Shown: positions 1 through 8,057 of the stretch, piece after piece
How the letters are laid out: every line of letters begins with the position of its first letter
Numbering within the stretch: position 1 is the first letter of the stretch
Source of the DNA: Paracoccus lichenicola
Lineage (GTDB): Bacteria; Pseudomonadota; Alphaproteobacteria; Rhodobacterales; Rhodobacteraceae
Direction: 5' to 3'
NCBI RefSeq assembly: GCF_009708075.1
Contig: NZ_WMBT01000003.1
Location: 372,001-436,000, forward strand
Length of the DNA: 64,000 nucleotides
The notes under the pieces: model-generated
Told to the model about the DNA's origin: nothing
Seen by the model: only the letters and a program-made list of their open reading frames with translations
Database searches by the model: none
Position numbers and translations under genes: made by a program

Positions 1-1094
1 GGGCATAGAAATCCGCCATCCGGTCCATCGCCGCCTGCGTGATCGGCAGATAGCCCGAGAAGGACGCCCAGTCCGCCTGAACCTCGGGGGTAGAGAGATA
101 CTCGAAGAACTTCGCCACGCCTGCGTATTCTTCGTCAGGCCGCCCAGACAGCACCCACAAGGATGCGCCGCCGATGATGGAATTCTGCGGCGCGCCTTCC
201 ACGTCGTCGTAGTAAGGCAGCATCCCGTAGCCCAGCTCGAAATCCTTGGCGTTGGCGATCACGCCCGCCCGGCTGGCGGAACTGGCCATGTACATCGCGC
301 AGTCCTGGGAATAGAACATCGGCGCCGCGTTGTCGCCGCCCACCGGGCCGCCATACTTGAAGACGCCTTCATCCGACAGGCGCTTGAGGTTTTCCCAATG
401 CTTGACCTGCACCGGCCCGTTCAGCGTCAGCCGCGCCGACAGCCCGCCAAAGCCGTTCTGTTCCGTGCCGATCGGCTGGTTGTGCCAGGCCGACAGGTTT
501 TCCGTCTGGATCCAGCTGATCCACTGGGTCGTGAAGCCGCAGGTGCCCGCGCCGGATTCGATGATCTTCTTGCTGAACTCCTCAAGCTCGGCCCAGGTCT
601 TGGGCGGCGTGTTCGGGTCAAGCCCTGCCTTCTCGAACATGGTCTTGTTGTAATAGACGATCGGGGTCGAGCTGTTGAAGGGCAGCGACAGCATGTTGCC
701 CTGGGTGTCGGTGTAGTATCCCACCACGGCGGGCAGATAAGCCTGCGGGTCGAAGGCCACCTCGTTGTCGGCCATCAGCTGATGGACCGGAACGATGGCC
801 CCTTCGGCGGCCATCATGGTGCCGGTGCCGACCTCGAACACCTGGACGATGGCGGGCTGCTGCTGCGCGCGGAAGGCGGCGATGGCGGCGGTCATCGTCT
901 CGGGATAGGTGCCCTTGTAGGACGGCACGACCGTGTAGTCGTCCTGGGCATCGTTGAAGCCCTTGGTGATCTCCTCCAGCTTGGCGCCCAGTTCGCCCCC
1001 CATGGCGTGCCACCACTGGATTTCGGTCTGCGCATGGGCCGCCGACAGCGATGCCGACAGCGCCAGCGCGGACGCCGTGAAAAGTCGGTTCATG
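1..1094 (-). CDS. ugpB: sn-glycerol-3-phosphate-binding periplasmic protein UgpB (3' end outside window)
   Basis: Periplasmic binding component of the UgpBAEC ABC importer for glycerol-3-phosphate and glycerophosphodiesters. The visible 364 residues begin with a signal peptide (residues 1-21, ending AHA before QTEIQWW). They then follow UgpB closely: QWWHAMGGELG, YKGTYPETMTAAIAAFRAQQ, VFEVGTGTMMAAEGA, PFNSSTPIVYYNKTMFEKAG and the late IIGGASLWVLSG. This is the typical pattern of extracellular solute-binding family 1, and the substrate is inferred from UgpB-specific matches. The ATG at 1094 follows a good ribosome site (GGGAGG). The gene is truncated by the window edge, so permease and ATPase genes may lie beyond it. 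An array of Pho-box-like repeats lies about 50-90 bases upstream, which fits the known phosphate-starvation control of ugp genes. Confidence 0.93.
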
Positions 1095-1146
1095 ATAGTC
1101 CTCCCTTGTGGAGTTCCGGTTCGCGGACCGGGCCTAGCGCGGCCCG

Positions 1147-1186
1147 GTGACGCGAACGCGACACTCGCATGACGGAAGGGTGACAT
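1147..1186 (-). promoter_or_regulatory. putative double Pho box upstream of ugpB
   Basis: Read on the minus strand, four 7-base units repeat with an exact 11-base period, each separated by 4 bases: ATGTCAC, CCGTCAT, GTGTCGC and GCGTCAC. All share the core GTCRY. The PhoB consensus is two CTGTCAT-like units spaced by 4 bases, so this reads as two adjacent Pho boxes. The array ends 52 bases before the ugpB start codon. PhoB control of ugp is established in other bacteria; here it is inferred from the repeats. Confidence 0.7.
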
Positions 1187-1270
1187 CCTTCGGGGAATCG
1201 GTCAATGACGCCAAGCCGCTGTCCGCATTGAGGTTCCGCACCCGCGCCGCGCCGGGCGGCCTGGAACCCC

Positions 1271-1891
1271 TCAGGTCAGCTTGCGCAGGCGGGGAATGTC
1301 CTTGACATGCAGCAGATGCACGCCGGTCCGCCGGGACAGGGCCTTGGCGCTTTGCGTGTAATGGCCCGTGGTGATCACCACCGCGATATCGACGCGGTGA
1401 AAGGCGCGGCCGGAAAAGGCCTCTTGCACGGCCTTGTTGCCGACGGGACCGTCATAGCGCTTGCACTGGATGCCCACCTTGCGGCCGTCGCGCCGTGCGA
1501 TGATGTCGATGCCCTGGTCGCCCGACCCTGCCGTGACATCGGCGCGCCAGCCGTGCGTTTCCAGCTTGCCCGCGACCCATTGCTCGAAGGCGTGGCCGTC
1601 CCGGGGGCAAGAGGCCGGGCGGCGGGATACGGGTTTTTTCGGACGCCGCCCCCTGGCGCGCCGCGTCGTCGTCCGGCGCAGCAGAAGCGCGGGCAGCAGC
1701 AGCGCGGCCAGCACCATGCCCGCCATCACGGGCACCGGATTGCGCCGGGTTTCCACCGAATCCCCGGCAAAGGTCGCCATCAGGAATCCGCAGGTCACCA
1801 CCAGGGCGGCGGACAGAACGGCATATCTGAAGAAATAGAAAAGGGTCGAGATCAGATGGCGCATTTCCGTTCGAGCCTGGGAGGACAACAT
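1271..1891 (-). CDS. membrane-anchored restriction endonuclease (Mrr_cat) family protein
   Basis: 206 residues. Two hydrophobic segments (about residues 14-41 and 52-71) are followed by a basic linker, then a PD-(D/E)xK nuclease domain of the Mrr type at about 98-196. The active-site pattern is visible: Glu103 region, GDQGID (Asp129) and IQCK (Gln142-x-Lys144), followed by GNKAVQEA and a terminal VHLLH strand. Known Mrr proteins cleave modified DNA, but membrane-anchored relatives are widespread and mostly uncharacterised, so the substrate here is unknown. The nuclease domain probably faces the cytoplasm. A start at Met11 is possible. No methyltransferase or other restriction gene is adjacent. 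It lies upstream of ugpB in the same direction, 176 bases away, and is probably a separate unit. Confidence 0.82.
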   Translation of the reverse strand: MLSSQARTEMRHLISTLFYFFRYAVLSAALVVTCGFLMATFAGDSVETRRNPVPVMAGMVLAALLLPALLLRRTTTRRARGRRPKKPVSRRPASCPRDGHAFEQWVAGKLETHGWRADVTAGSGDQGIDIIARRDGRKVGIQCKRYDGPVGNKAVQEAFSGRAFHRVDIAVVITTGHYTQSAKALSRRTGVHLLHVKDIPRLRKLT

Positions 1892-2001
1892 GCCCCGAGC
1901 GAGCGTAAACCCAGGAAGCCCATCCTAGGGGAAGAACGAACCGACAACAATTCTTGAATCGCGGCCTGGCCTTGGCATTTCAAGGCGTTCCGGGACAGGA
2001 C

Positions 2002-2538
2002 CTAGCCTTCGCTGTCCTTCAGCGCGTCATAGACCACCTCGGGCGCGACCTCGTTCTCGACCTCCTTCGTTTCGGGATCCTCTGCCGCCGGGACGCCCTG
2101 CCGGTCCGCCATGCGGATCATCAGGGCGCCCATCTTGGTCAGCTCGTGTTCGATCAAAAGGGTGATCTGCAGGTTCAGGTTCGCGCGCCGGTCGGCGACG
2201 GCGGCCATGCGGTTCTGGCTGATCAGGACGAATGTGGACAGGAAGATCGCCTCGACCGAGGCGATCATGGCCAGCACCACGAAGGTCGGGTCCCATTGCG
2301 ACACGCCGGGGATCCATCCCAGGTTGGCCGCGATCCAGAAGCCGAAGCCCGACAAGTGCAGATAGACGAATGTCATGCTGCCGGTGAACCGGGTGATGCG
2401 GTCGGCGATGCGGTCCTGAAGGGACGCGTTTTTCTCGCTTTCGGCCTCTCGCTCGCTGATGGCCCTGATGTTGCGTTCCAGCGCCGTGTTCATGCCGGCC
2501 GCTTCCCTGAGGGAAGGCTCGCCCCCGCCATCCGCCAT
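2002..2538 (-). CDS. DUF1003 domain-containing membrane protein
   Basis: 178 residues. DUF1003 proteins are small inner-membrane proteins of unknown function. The family pattern is clear: an amphipathic N-terminus, FTGSMTFVYLHLSGFGFWIAAN (first membrane segment, about 51-72), then DPTFVVLAMIASVEAIFLSTFVLISQNR (second membrane segment, about 83-110). These are followed by ADRRANLNLQITLLIEHELTKM, a helical cytoplasmic part. An acidic tail (about 150-178) ends the protein. The preceding gene on the same strand encodes a 52-residue CxxCxGxG zinc protein 100 bases upstream, so the two may be co-transcribed. Met16 is an alternative start. Confidence 0.85.
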   Translation of the reverse strand: MADGGGEPSLREAAGMNTALERNIRAISEREAESEKNASLQDRIADRITRFTGSMTFVYLHLSGFGFWIAANLGWIPGVSQWDPTFVVLAMIASVEAIFLSTFVLISQNRMAAVADRRANLNLQITLLIEHELTKMGALMIRMADRQGVPAAEDPETKEVENEVAPEVVYDALKDSEG

Positions 2539-2638
2539 GCCGTTCCCTCCGCTGATGTGGTGTCAGGGTCTGACAACGATTTGCGGGGGGATCGGTTGCA
2601 GCAGCAGGCGGGCGGCGGCTTTTTATCGCTCCATGGGG

Positions 2639-2797
2639 TCAGCCGCCGCCGATGCCCGTGTTCACCTTGCCGGTGCCGCCGCATTCGGGACATTCCTTGC
2701 CCTCGGCCCGCCCGCTGCCCTCGCATTTGCGGCAGATGTTCTCGCCCGATCCCGGCACGCCGGGCGGCACGGCATCGGGATTTTCCTTTTCGCTCAT
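2639..2797 (-). CDS. small DnaJ-type CxxCxGxG zinc-finger protein (52 aa)
   Basis: A 52-residue protein with the order M-S-E-K-E-N-P, a Pro/Gly stretch, then CRKCEGSG and CPECGGTG separated by six residues. It ends in a Gly-rich tail. The two CxxCxGxG repeats match the zinc-binding repeats of DnaJ/Hsp40, where two such repeats together bind one zinc ion. There is no J domain. A strong ribosome site (GAGGAGG) lies 5 bases before the ATG. Small free-standing proteins of this type occur in alphaproteobacteria without an assigned function. A metal-binding or chaperone-like role is only inference. Confidence 0.8.
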   Translation of the reverse strand: MSEKENPDAVPPGVPGSGENICRKCEGSGRAEGKECPECGGTGKVNTGIGGG

Positions 2798-2972
2798 CGC
2801 GGCCTCCTCTGCATGGCTCTGTTCCAGTCAACACCAAGCGCCTGTCCCTGTTCCGCCCGGGGGCGACGGAATCAGGGGCGCGCCGAAAAAGCGCCTGCTT
2901 TCAGAACTGTGATGCCGGGCGGCGGCATTTCCGCCTTAGGATTTCCCCCGCACCGCCTGGAGGGGATTTCAA

Positions 2973-3872
2973 ATGGCACGCCTGACCGCGAAGGACTTTC
3001 CGCCCGAACTGCTGGAGCTTTACGACGGCTATGCCCATGGCCGGATCACCAAGCGCGACTTCCTGGACCGCGCGGCCAGGTATGCGGTCGGCGGCATGAC
3101 CGCGCTGGCGCTGTTGCAAACGCTCAGCCCCGATTACGCGCTGGCCCAGCAGGTGGCCTTCACCGACCCGGGGATCGTCGCGGAATACATCACCTACCCC
3201 TCGCCCGAGGGCCATGGCGCGGTGCGCGCCTATCTGGTCCGCCCCGCGCAGGACGGCGTCGCGGTCGATGCGCCCACCGGCGGCGTCGTGGTGGTCCACG
3301 AGAACCGGGGCCTCAACCCCTATGTCGAGGATGTGGCGCGGCGCGTGGCCAAGGCGGGCTACGTGGCGCTGGCGCCGGACGGGCTGACATCCAGGGGCGG
3401 CTATCCGGGCAATGACGAAAAGGGCCGCGAGTTGCAGCGCGAGGTTGATCCCGCGAAGCTGATGAACGACTTCTTCGCCGCCGTCGCGTTCCTGCTGGAA
3501 AGCCCCCTGACCAACGGCAAGGTGGGCATCACCGGCTTTTGCTATGGCGGCGGCGTGTCGAACGCGGCGGCGGTGGCCTTTCCCGAACTGGCCGCCGCCG
3601 TGCCCTTCTATGGCCGCCAGGCGCCGGTCGAGGACGTGCCCAGGATCAAGGCGCCCTTGCTGCTGCACTTCGCCGAGACCGACGAGAACGTGAACAAGGG
3701 CTGGCCCGCCTATGAGGCCGCGCTGAAGGAACACGGCAAGGTCTATGAGGCGCACATCTATCCCGGCACCAACCACGGCTTCCACAACGATTCGACGCCG
3801 CGTTACGACGAGGCGGCGGCAAGGCTGGCCTGGGACCGCACCCTGGCCTGGTTCGGGACATACCTGGGCTGA
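2973..3872 (+). CDS. dienelactone hydrolase family protein (YghX-like)
   Basis: 299 residues, an alpha/beta hydrolase of the dienelactone hydrolase family. The catalytic set is visible: nucleophile Cys190 in GFCYGGG, Asp237 in AETDENV, and His268 in TNHGFHN. Glu110 in VVHENRGL is the residue that partners the Cys in this family. The N-terminus carries KRDFLDRAARYAVGGMTALALL (about 27-48), which resembles a weak Tat signal with Lys-Arg in place of the twin arginine, so export is possible but not certain. The natural substrate is unknown; no catechol pathway genes lie nearby. It is convergent with the next gene, with a stable hairpin between them. Confidence 0.87.
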   Translation: MARLTAKDFPPELLELYDGYAHGRITKRDFLDRAARYAVGGMTALALLQTLSPDYALAQQVAFTDPGIVAEYITYPSPEGHGAVRAYLVRPAQDGVAVDAPTGGVVVVHENRGLNPYVEDVARRVAKAGYVALAPDGLTSRGGYPGNDEKGRELQREVDPAKLMNDFFAAVAFLLESPLTNGKVGITGFCYGGGVSNAAAVAFPELAAAVPFYGRQAPVEDVPRIKAPLLLHFAETDENVNKGWPAYEAALKEHGKVYEAHIYPGTNHGFHNDSTPRYDEAAARLAWDRTLAWFGTYLG

Positions 3873-3884
3873 GCGGGGGGAGGC

Positions 3885-3904
3885 GGTGCGTGTAAACACG
3901 CACC
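3885..3904. repeat. intergenic hairpin GGTGCGTGT/ACACGCACC between convergent genes
   Basis: Perfect inverted repeat with 9-base arms (3885-3893 and 3896-3904) and an AA centre, followed by CTACG. It sits 12 bases after the dienelactone hydrolase stop codon and 46 bases from the end of the convergent SHOCT gene. A bidirectional transcription stop is plausible, although no T-tract follows. The GTGCGTGT/ACACGCAC element resembles a hairpin I recall as recurrent in Rhodobacteraceae intergenic regions; that is from memory and unverified. Confidence 0.6.
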
Positions 3905-3950
3905 CTACGACGCCCCTCGCCGGATGGGTCCGGGCGGAAGCACCCAAACC

Positions 3951-4688
3951 CTACAGCCGCTTCAGCAATTCGGCCTTCTTGGCGTCGAACTCGGCTTGGG
4001 TCAGGATGCTGCGGGACATCAGCGCGTGAAGCTGCTCGATCAGGGCGGGGATCGAGCCTTCCGGGGACGCTGGCCGGGATGCCTCGCCCGAGACGCTATC
4101 CTGCGGGGCATCGGACGGCTTGGGTGGCGCGGCCTGCGCGGGCGCGGCGTCCGGGACAGCAACCGGGGCCAGGCTGTCCAGCGGGACCGGCCCGTGCTGG
4201 CTGGTGAAGGTCAGCGCATGACCGCCCCCCTGCTGCTGGGACACGCCGCTGATCTGGTGATCGCCCGTGTCATACAGGACCATCCGCCCGCCGCGCATCA
4301 CGGCCAGCCGCCGTGATGCGGGAAAGACCGCATAGCGCATGTCGTTCTGCCCCCCGCTGGAGGATGGCGCGCCCAGGTCCGACGGCCAGTCCGAGGCATC
4401 GCCCCCGTCCTGGGCCTGCTGGGCGAATGCGGCCGACCCCACCATGCCCGACAGGTCCTGGATCAGGTCTGCCACACGCGCCTTCAGGCCGTTGTCGAAC
4501 ATGTCCCCGACCATCAGCATCCCGCCGGACCACTGGCCCATGCCGCCGAATTCGGGATGATCGAACTGTGCCTGGCGGCCATGGCCGCGAACCAGGGCGG
4601 CCAGCATCGTCTCGGCCGCATCGGGGCTGAAGCCGTGCTGCCGCGCGACCCGTGCCACACGGTCGCGCCCTTCTTGGGTCAATTGCAT
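3951..4688 (-). CDS. SHOCT domain-containing protein
   Basis: 245 residues, starting MQLTQEGRDRV; the longer in-frame extension upstream lacks family-like sequence and overlaps the divergent gene. The C-terminal 34 residues (SIPALIEQLHALMSRSILTQAEFDAKKAELLKRL) form a SHOCT domain, a short helical motif usually placed at protein ends and thought to mediate oligomerisation. The first 30 residues look like a helical domain (VARQHGFSPDAAETMLAALV), and a Gln/Gly-rich and Ala/Pro-rich middle looks disordered. No enzyme motif is seen. It is divergent from the DHH gene, with 100 bases between the start codons. Confidence 0.72.
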   Translation of the reverse strand: MQLTQEGRDRVARVARQHGFSPDAAETMLAALVRGHGRQAQFDHPEFGGMGQWSGGMLMVGDMFDNGLKARVADLIQDLSGMVGSAAFAQQAQDGGDASDWPSDLGAPSSSGGQNDMRYAVFPASRRLAVMRGGRMVLYDTGDHQISGVSQQQGGGHALTFTSQHGPVPLDSLAPVAVPDAAPAQAAPPKPSDAPQDSVSGEASRPASPEGSIPALIEQLHALMSRSILTQAEFDAKKAELLKRL

Positions 4689-4788
4689 GTGTCGAAACCT
4701 CTGCTGTCCTGCGCCATGAAACGCGCGGCGGGGATGGGTCCGTTCCCTTGCCTTGTGAAACCGGGCGGCGCTTGCGACGTTGGGGACC

Positions 4789-5862
4789 ATGTCCGACCCC
4801 CGCCCCCAGTCCCCTGCCGACGTGCCCCCCGCCTTCCGGGCGGCGCTCGACCGATTCGATCCCGCGCGGCCCCCGTTGATCCTGGGCCATTTCGACGCCG
4901 ACGGCTTGTCCGCCGTGGCGATCCTGGCCCGCGCCCTGGACCGCGCGGGCCGCCCCGCCGCCATCCGAATCACCGGCAAGGGCGAGAACCCCTGGTCCCC
5001 CGCCTTGCAACAGGAGTTGCAAGCGAACCAGCCCGGCGGGCTGATCGTGACCGATCTGGGCATCCGCGACGGCGACATCCTGCCGGGCGTCCCCACGGTG
5101 CTGGTCGATCACCACGTGCCCACCGGCACGCCCGGGGAGGCCGCGGTGATTTCCGGCAATGGCTGGGTGCCGGAACCCACCTCGTCGCTGCTGGCCTTCT
5201 GGTGCGCGAAGGCCCTGGGTGGCAATGACGACCTGCTGTGGCTTGCGGCCCTGGGGCTGATCGGCGACATGGCCGAAAAGGGCTTTCCCGAACTGACCGA
5301 TGCGCAGGCGCGATACGGCAAGACGGCGCTGCGCGATGCCGTGTCGCTGGTCAACGCGCCCCGCCGGACGGCCCGCGCCGATGCCGGCCCGGCGCTGGCG
5401 CTGCTGATGCGGTGCGATTCGCCCAAGGAACTGCTGCGGGGCGGCCATCCCGAAACCGCCCTGCTGCAGGCCGCCAAGGCCGAGGTCGCGGCGGAACTGG
5501 ACCGCGTCCGCCGCACCCCGCCGAAGATCCGCGGCGGTGTCGCGCTGATCCGCTTTTCCTCGCCCTGCCAGATCCATCCGCTTGTGGCGCAGGCCTGGCG
5601 CGGGCGGCTGCGGGACAAGATCGTGCTGGCCGTCAACACCGGCTATCGCCCCGGCTGGATCCATTTCGCCGCCCGCAGCGCCACCGGCGCGGACCTGATC
5701 CGCTTCCTGGCCGATCACCGCCCCCCGGGCGCGGGCACGGAATACGGCAGCGGCCATGCCCAGGCCACGGGCGGCGCGCTGCGTCCCGCCGACTGGGCCG
5801 ACTTCGCCGCCCGGATCGGCTTTCCCGAGGAGACTGCGCCCGAGGAGACTGCGCATGACTGA
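4789..5862 (+). CDS. DHH family phosphoesterase (RecJ-like)
   Basis: 357 residues. The DHH phosphoesterase motifs are present: GHFDADGLSA (Asp36 and Asp38, metal-binding), TDLGIRDGD, and the signature VLVDHHVP (Asp107-His108-His109). A later GSGHAQATGG segment corresponds to the glycine-rich substrate-binding part of the DHHA1 region. This family hydrolyses phosphodiester bonds and includes RecJ nuclease and nanoRNase. The protein is shorter than RecJ and lacks its OB domain, so RNA-oligo or nucleotide hydrolysis is possible. The ATG at 4789 is preferred over an upstream TTG. It ends inside the start of uvsE (8-base overlap), so the two are co-translated, which hints at a nucleic-acid repair role. 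Confidence 0.83.
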   Translation: MSDPRPQSPADVPPAFRAALDRFDPARPPLILGHFDADGLSAVAILARALDRAGRPAAIRITGKGENPWSPALQQELQANQPGGLIVTDLGIRDGDILPGVPTVLVDHHVPTGTPGEAAVISGNGWVPEPTSSLLAFWCAKALGGNDDLLWLAALGLIGDMAEKGFPELTDAQARYGKTALRDAVSLVNAPRRTARADAGPALALLMRCDSPKELLRGGHPETALLQAAKAEVAAELDRVRRTPPKIRGGVALIRFSSPCQIHPLVAQAWRGRLRDKIVLAVNTGYRPGWIHFAARSATGADLIRFLADHRPPGAGTEYGSGHAQATGGALRPADWADFAARIGFPEETAPEETAHD

Positions 5863-7009
5863 TCGACCGCTCCGCCTGGGCTTTCCCGTCAAGGTGATGG
5901 GACGGCCCGGGTTGAAAAGCAACGACACCCGGCGCTGGCGGCAGGACCCGCATCTGAAGACCTCGCTGGAATACGTGGACGCGATCCTGGACTACATGGT
6001 CGAGGTGGGCATCGACATGTATCGCATGTCCTCGGACCTGGCGCCCTATGCCACGCATCCCGACATGCCCCAGTTCCACGCCATGGTGGCCGAGAGCGAT
6101 GCGGAACTGGCGGCGCTTGGCCGCAAGGCACGCGGGCTGGACATGCGGCTGTCCTTCCATCCGTCGCAATTCGTGCTGCTGAACAGTCCCGATGCGGGCC
6201 TGACGGCGAAAAGCATCTGGGATCTGGCGTCCCAGGCCGAGATGCTGGACCGCATGGGCATGGGACCGGAAGGCGTCCTGGTCACGCATGTGGGCGGGGT
6301 CTATGACGACCGCGAGGCAAGCCGCGCCCGCTGGATCGAGGGGTACAACCAGTGCCCCGACCATGTCCGCCGCCGCCTGGTGCTGGAAAACGACGACATC
6401 CGCTTTTCGGCGGCCGACGTGCTGTGGATCCACGACCGCTGCGGGGTGCCGCTGATCTTCGACTACCAGCATTTCTGGTGCCTCAACCCCGAGGGGCTGG
6501 CGCTGCGCCCGACCCTGGAACGCTTTGTCCGGTCCTGGCCCCAAGGCGTGCGGCCGAAGATCCATTTCTCCTCCCCCCGGACCGAGTTGCGGGAAATCAA
6601 GCGCAAGGTGACGGACAAGGAACGCGCGGCGCTGAAGGCGGCCGCCCCGGCCAAGGGCGGCGCGCTGACCAAGGGGGTGGTGAAGGCCACGTCGCGCTTC
6701 AAGACGGTGCTGCTGCCGCCGATCTGGACGGGTCACGCGGATTTCACCAACCCGTTCGAATTCGCGACCTTCATGCGCACGGCCGAAGGGTTGGACTTCG
6801 ACGTGATGCTGGAGGCCAAGACCAAGGATCTGTCGCTGTTGAAGCTTCGCGGGGATCTGCTGCGCTATGCCCCCGACGTGGCGGCGCGCTTCGGCGTGGA
6901 CCCCGGGGACGCCTCCGAGCTGGCCGAGGCCGAGGAGATGCTGGACGAAGGGGTCGAGACCGACGAAGCCCCCGACGAGGACGACCGGCTGGCCTCCGCG
7001 GGGGCGTGA
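5855..7009 (+). CDS. uvsE: UV DNA damage endonuclease UvsE/UvdE
   Basis: 384 residues, a TIM-barrel apurinic/UV damage endonuclease that nicks DNA 5' to cyclobutane dimers and 6-4 products, an alternative to UvrABC. Diagnostic stretches are LGFPVKV, MVEVGIDMYRMSSDLAPYATHP (about 48-69), LSFHPSQFVLLNS (metal-binding His), VTHVGGVYDDREA, LVLENDD (metal Glu), and IFDYQHFW, then PKIHFSSPR and HADFTNP. The ATG at 5855 lies within the end of the DHH gene (ATGACTGA overlap). The C-terminus after about residue 340 is an acidic extension (EAEEMLDEGVETDEAPDEDD), which is longer than the core enzyme of roughly 300 residues. Confidence in the family is high. Confidence 0.92.
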   Translation: MTDRPLRLGFPVKVMGRPGLKSNDTRRWRQDPHLKTSLEYVDAILDYMVEVGIDMYRMSSDLAPYATHPDMPQFHAMVAESDAELAALGRKARGLDMRLSFHPSQFVLLNSPDAGLTAKSIWDLASQAEMLDRMGMGPEGVLVTHVGGVYDDREASRARWIEGYNQCPDHVRRRLVLENDDIRFSAADVLWIHDRCGVPLIFDYQHFWCLNPEGLALRPTLERFVRSWPQGVRPKIHFSSPRTELREIKRKVTDKERAALKAAAPAKGGALTKGVVKATSRFKTVLLPPIWTGHADFTNPFEFATFMRTAEGLDFDVMLEAKTKDLSLLKLRGDLLRYAPDVAARFGVDPGDASELAEAEEMLDEGVETDEAPDEDDRLASAGA

Positions 7010-7013
7010 CCCG

Positions 7014-8057
7014 TCACTCCGGCGCGGTGGCGGTGTCCACGTGGACCACCACCGACATGCCGGGGCGCAGGTCTTCCGCCATCTCTTGCCCCGGGTCGAT
7101 GGAAATGCGGACCGGCAGGCGCTGCGCGATCTTGGTGAAGTTGCCGGTGGCGTTGGTGCCCGCCAGCAGGCTGTATTCCGATGCGGTGGCGGGCGAGAAG
7201 GATTCGACCCGGCCCGCGAAGGCGCGGTGCCGCATGGCGTCCACGGTAAAGCGCACGGCCTCGCCCAACCGCAACCCGGTCAGGCTGGTTTCCTTGAAAT
7301 TCGCGATGACCCAGACATCGCGGCCCACATGCGACACAAGCGCCGTGCCCGGCGTCACGTATTGCCCGACCCGGACCGAGACCTGGCCCAGATGGCCGTC
7401 CGAGGGCGCGCGGATCACGGTGTTGTCCAGCTCGATCCGGGCCAGTTCCACCGCGGCCTCGGCATTGGCGATGTCGGCCTGGCGCGATTGCAGGGCGACG
7501 CGGGCGGATTTCACCGATTCCCGCTGCACGTCCAGTTGCGCCTCGGCCTGGGTCACCGCCGCCTCGGCCTGCTGCAAGGCCAGTTCCGACTGGTCGGCCG
7601 TCGATTGCGAGGCCACCCCCCGCGTCCGCAGCGCCTGCGCGCGGTCCCAGCTGGTCCGCGCCGTGGTCAGGGCCGAGCGCGCGGATTCCACCCCCGCCTG
7701 GTCCGCGCGCAGCACCGCCTCGGCCGAGGCGACGCCCTGGGTCGCGACCTCCATCGCGGCATGGGCGGCGGCCAGTTGCGCATCGGCCTGGGCCAGCTTC
7801 TGGCGCGCGCTGCGGTCGTCGATCCGCGCGATCACGTCGCCGGCCTTGACGGGCTGGAAATCCGTGACGGCGACCGCGCTGACATAGCCCGTGGCCTGCG
7901 GCGCGATGGTGGTGACCTTGCCGCGGACATAGGCGTTCTCGGTCGTGGGTTCGGACGGCCGGAAGGGCGGCAGGTGCCAGGCGTAAAGCAGCAGCAGCAC
8001 GCCCGCGATGCCGATGACCACGGCGATGACGGTGGGGATGAGGTTTTCTTTTTTCAT
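7014..8057 (-). CDS. emrA: HlyD/EmrA family membrane-fusion protein of an efflux pump
   Basis: 347 residues. One N-terminal membrane helix (about 7-27) is followed by the biotinyl-lipoyl-like half (ENAYVRGKVTTIAPQATGYV, VKAGDVIARID). A long alpha-helical hairpin rich in Ala, Gln and Glu spans about 85-210. Then come the second lipoyl half (VIRAPSDGHLGQVSVRVGQYV) and a beta-barrel (VWVIANFKET.L..L..GEAVRFTVDA). This is the periplasmic adaptor that links an inner-membrane pump to an outer-membrane channel. Its ATG overlaps the stop of the upstream MFS gene by 4 bases. Last gene of the marR-emrB-emrA operon; the transported drug is unknown. Confidence 0.9.
   Translation of the reverse strand: MKKENLIPTVIAVVIGIAGVLLLLYAWHLPPFRPSEPTTENAYVRGKVTTIAPQATGYVSAVAVTDFQPVKAGDVIARIDDRSARQKLAQADAQLAAAHAAMEVATQGVASAEAVLRADQAGVESARSALTTARTSWDRAQALRTRGVASQSTADQSELALQQAEAAVTQAEAQLDVQRESVKSARVALQSRQADIANAEAAVELARIELDNTVIRAPSDGHLGQVSVRVGQYVTPGTALVSHVGRDVWVIANFKETSLTGLRLGEAVRFTVDAMRHRAFAGRVESFSPATASEYSLLAGTNATGNFTKIAQRLPVRISIDPGQEMAEDLRPGMSVVVHVDTATAPE

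Noticed and set aside
398..1150. A 250-codon plus-strand frame over ugpB
   Set aside because: The minus-strand reading gives an unmistakable UgpB; the plus-strand frame is its shadow.
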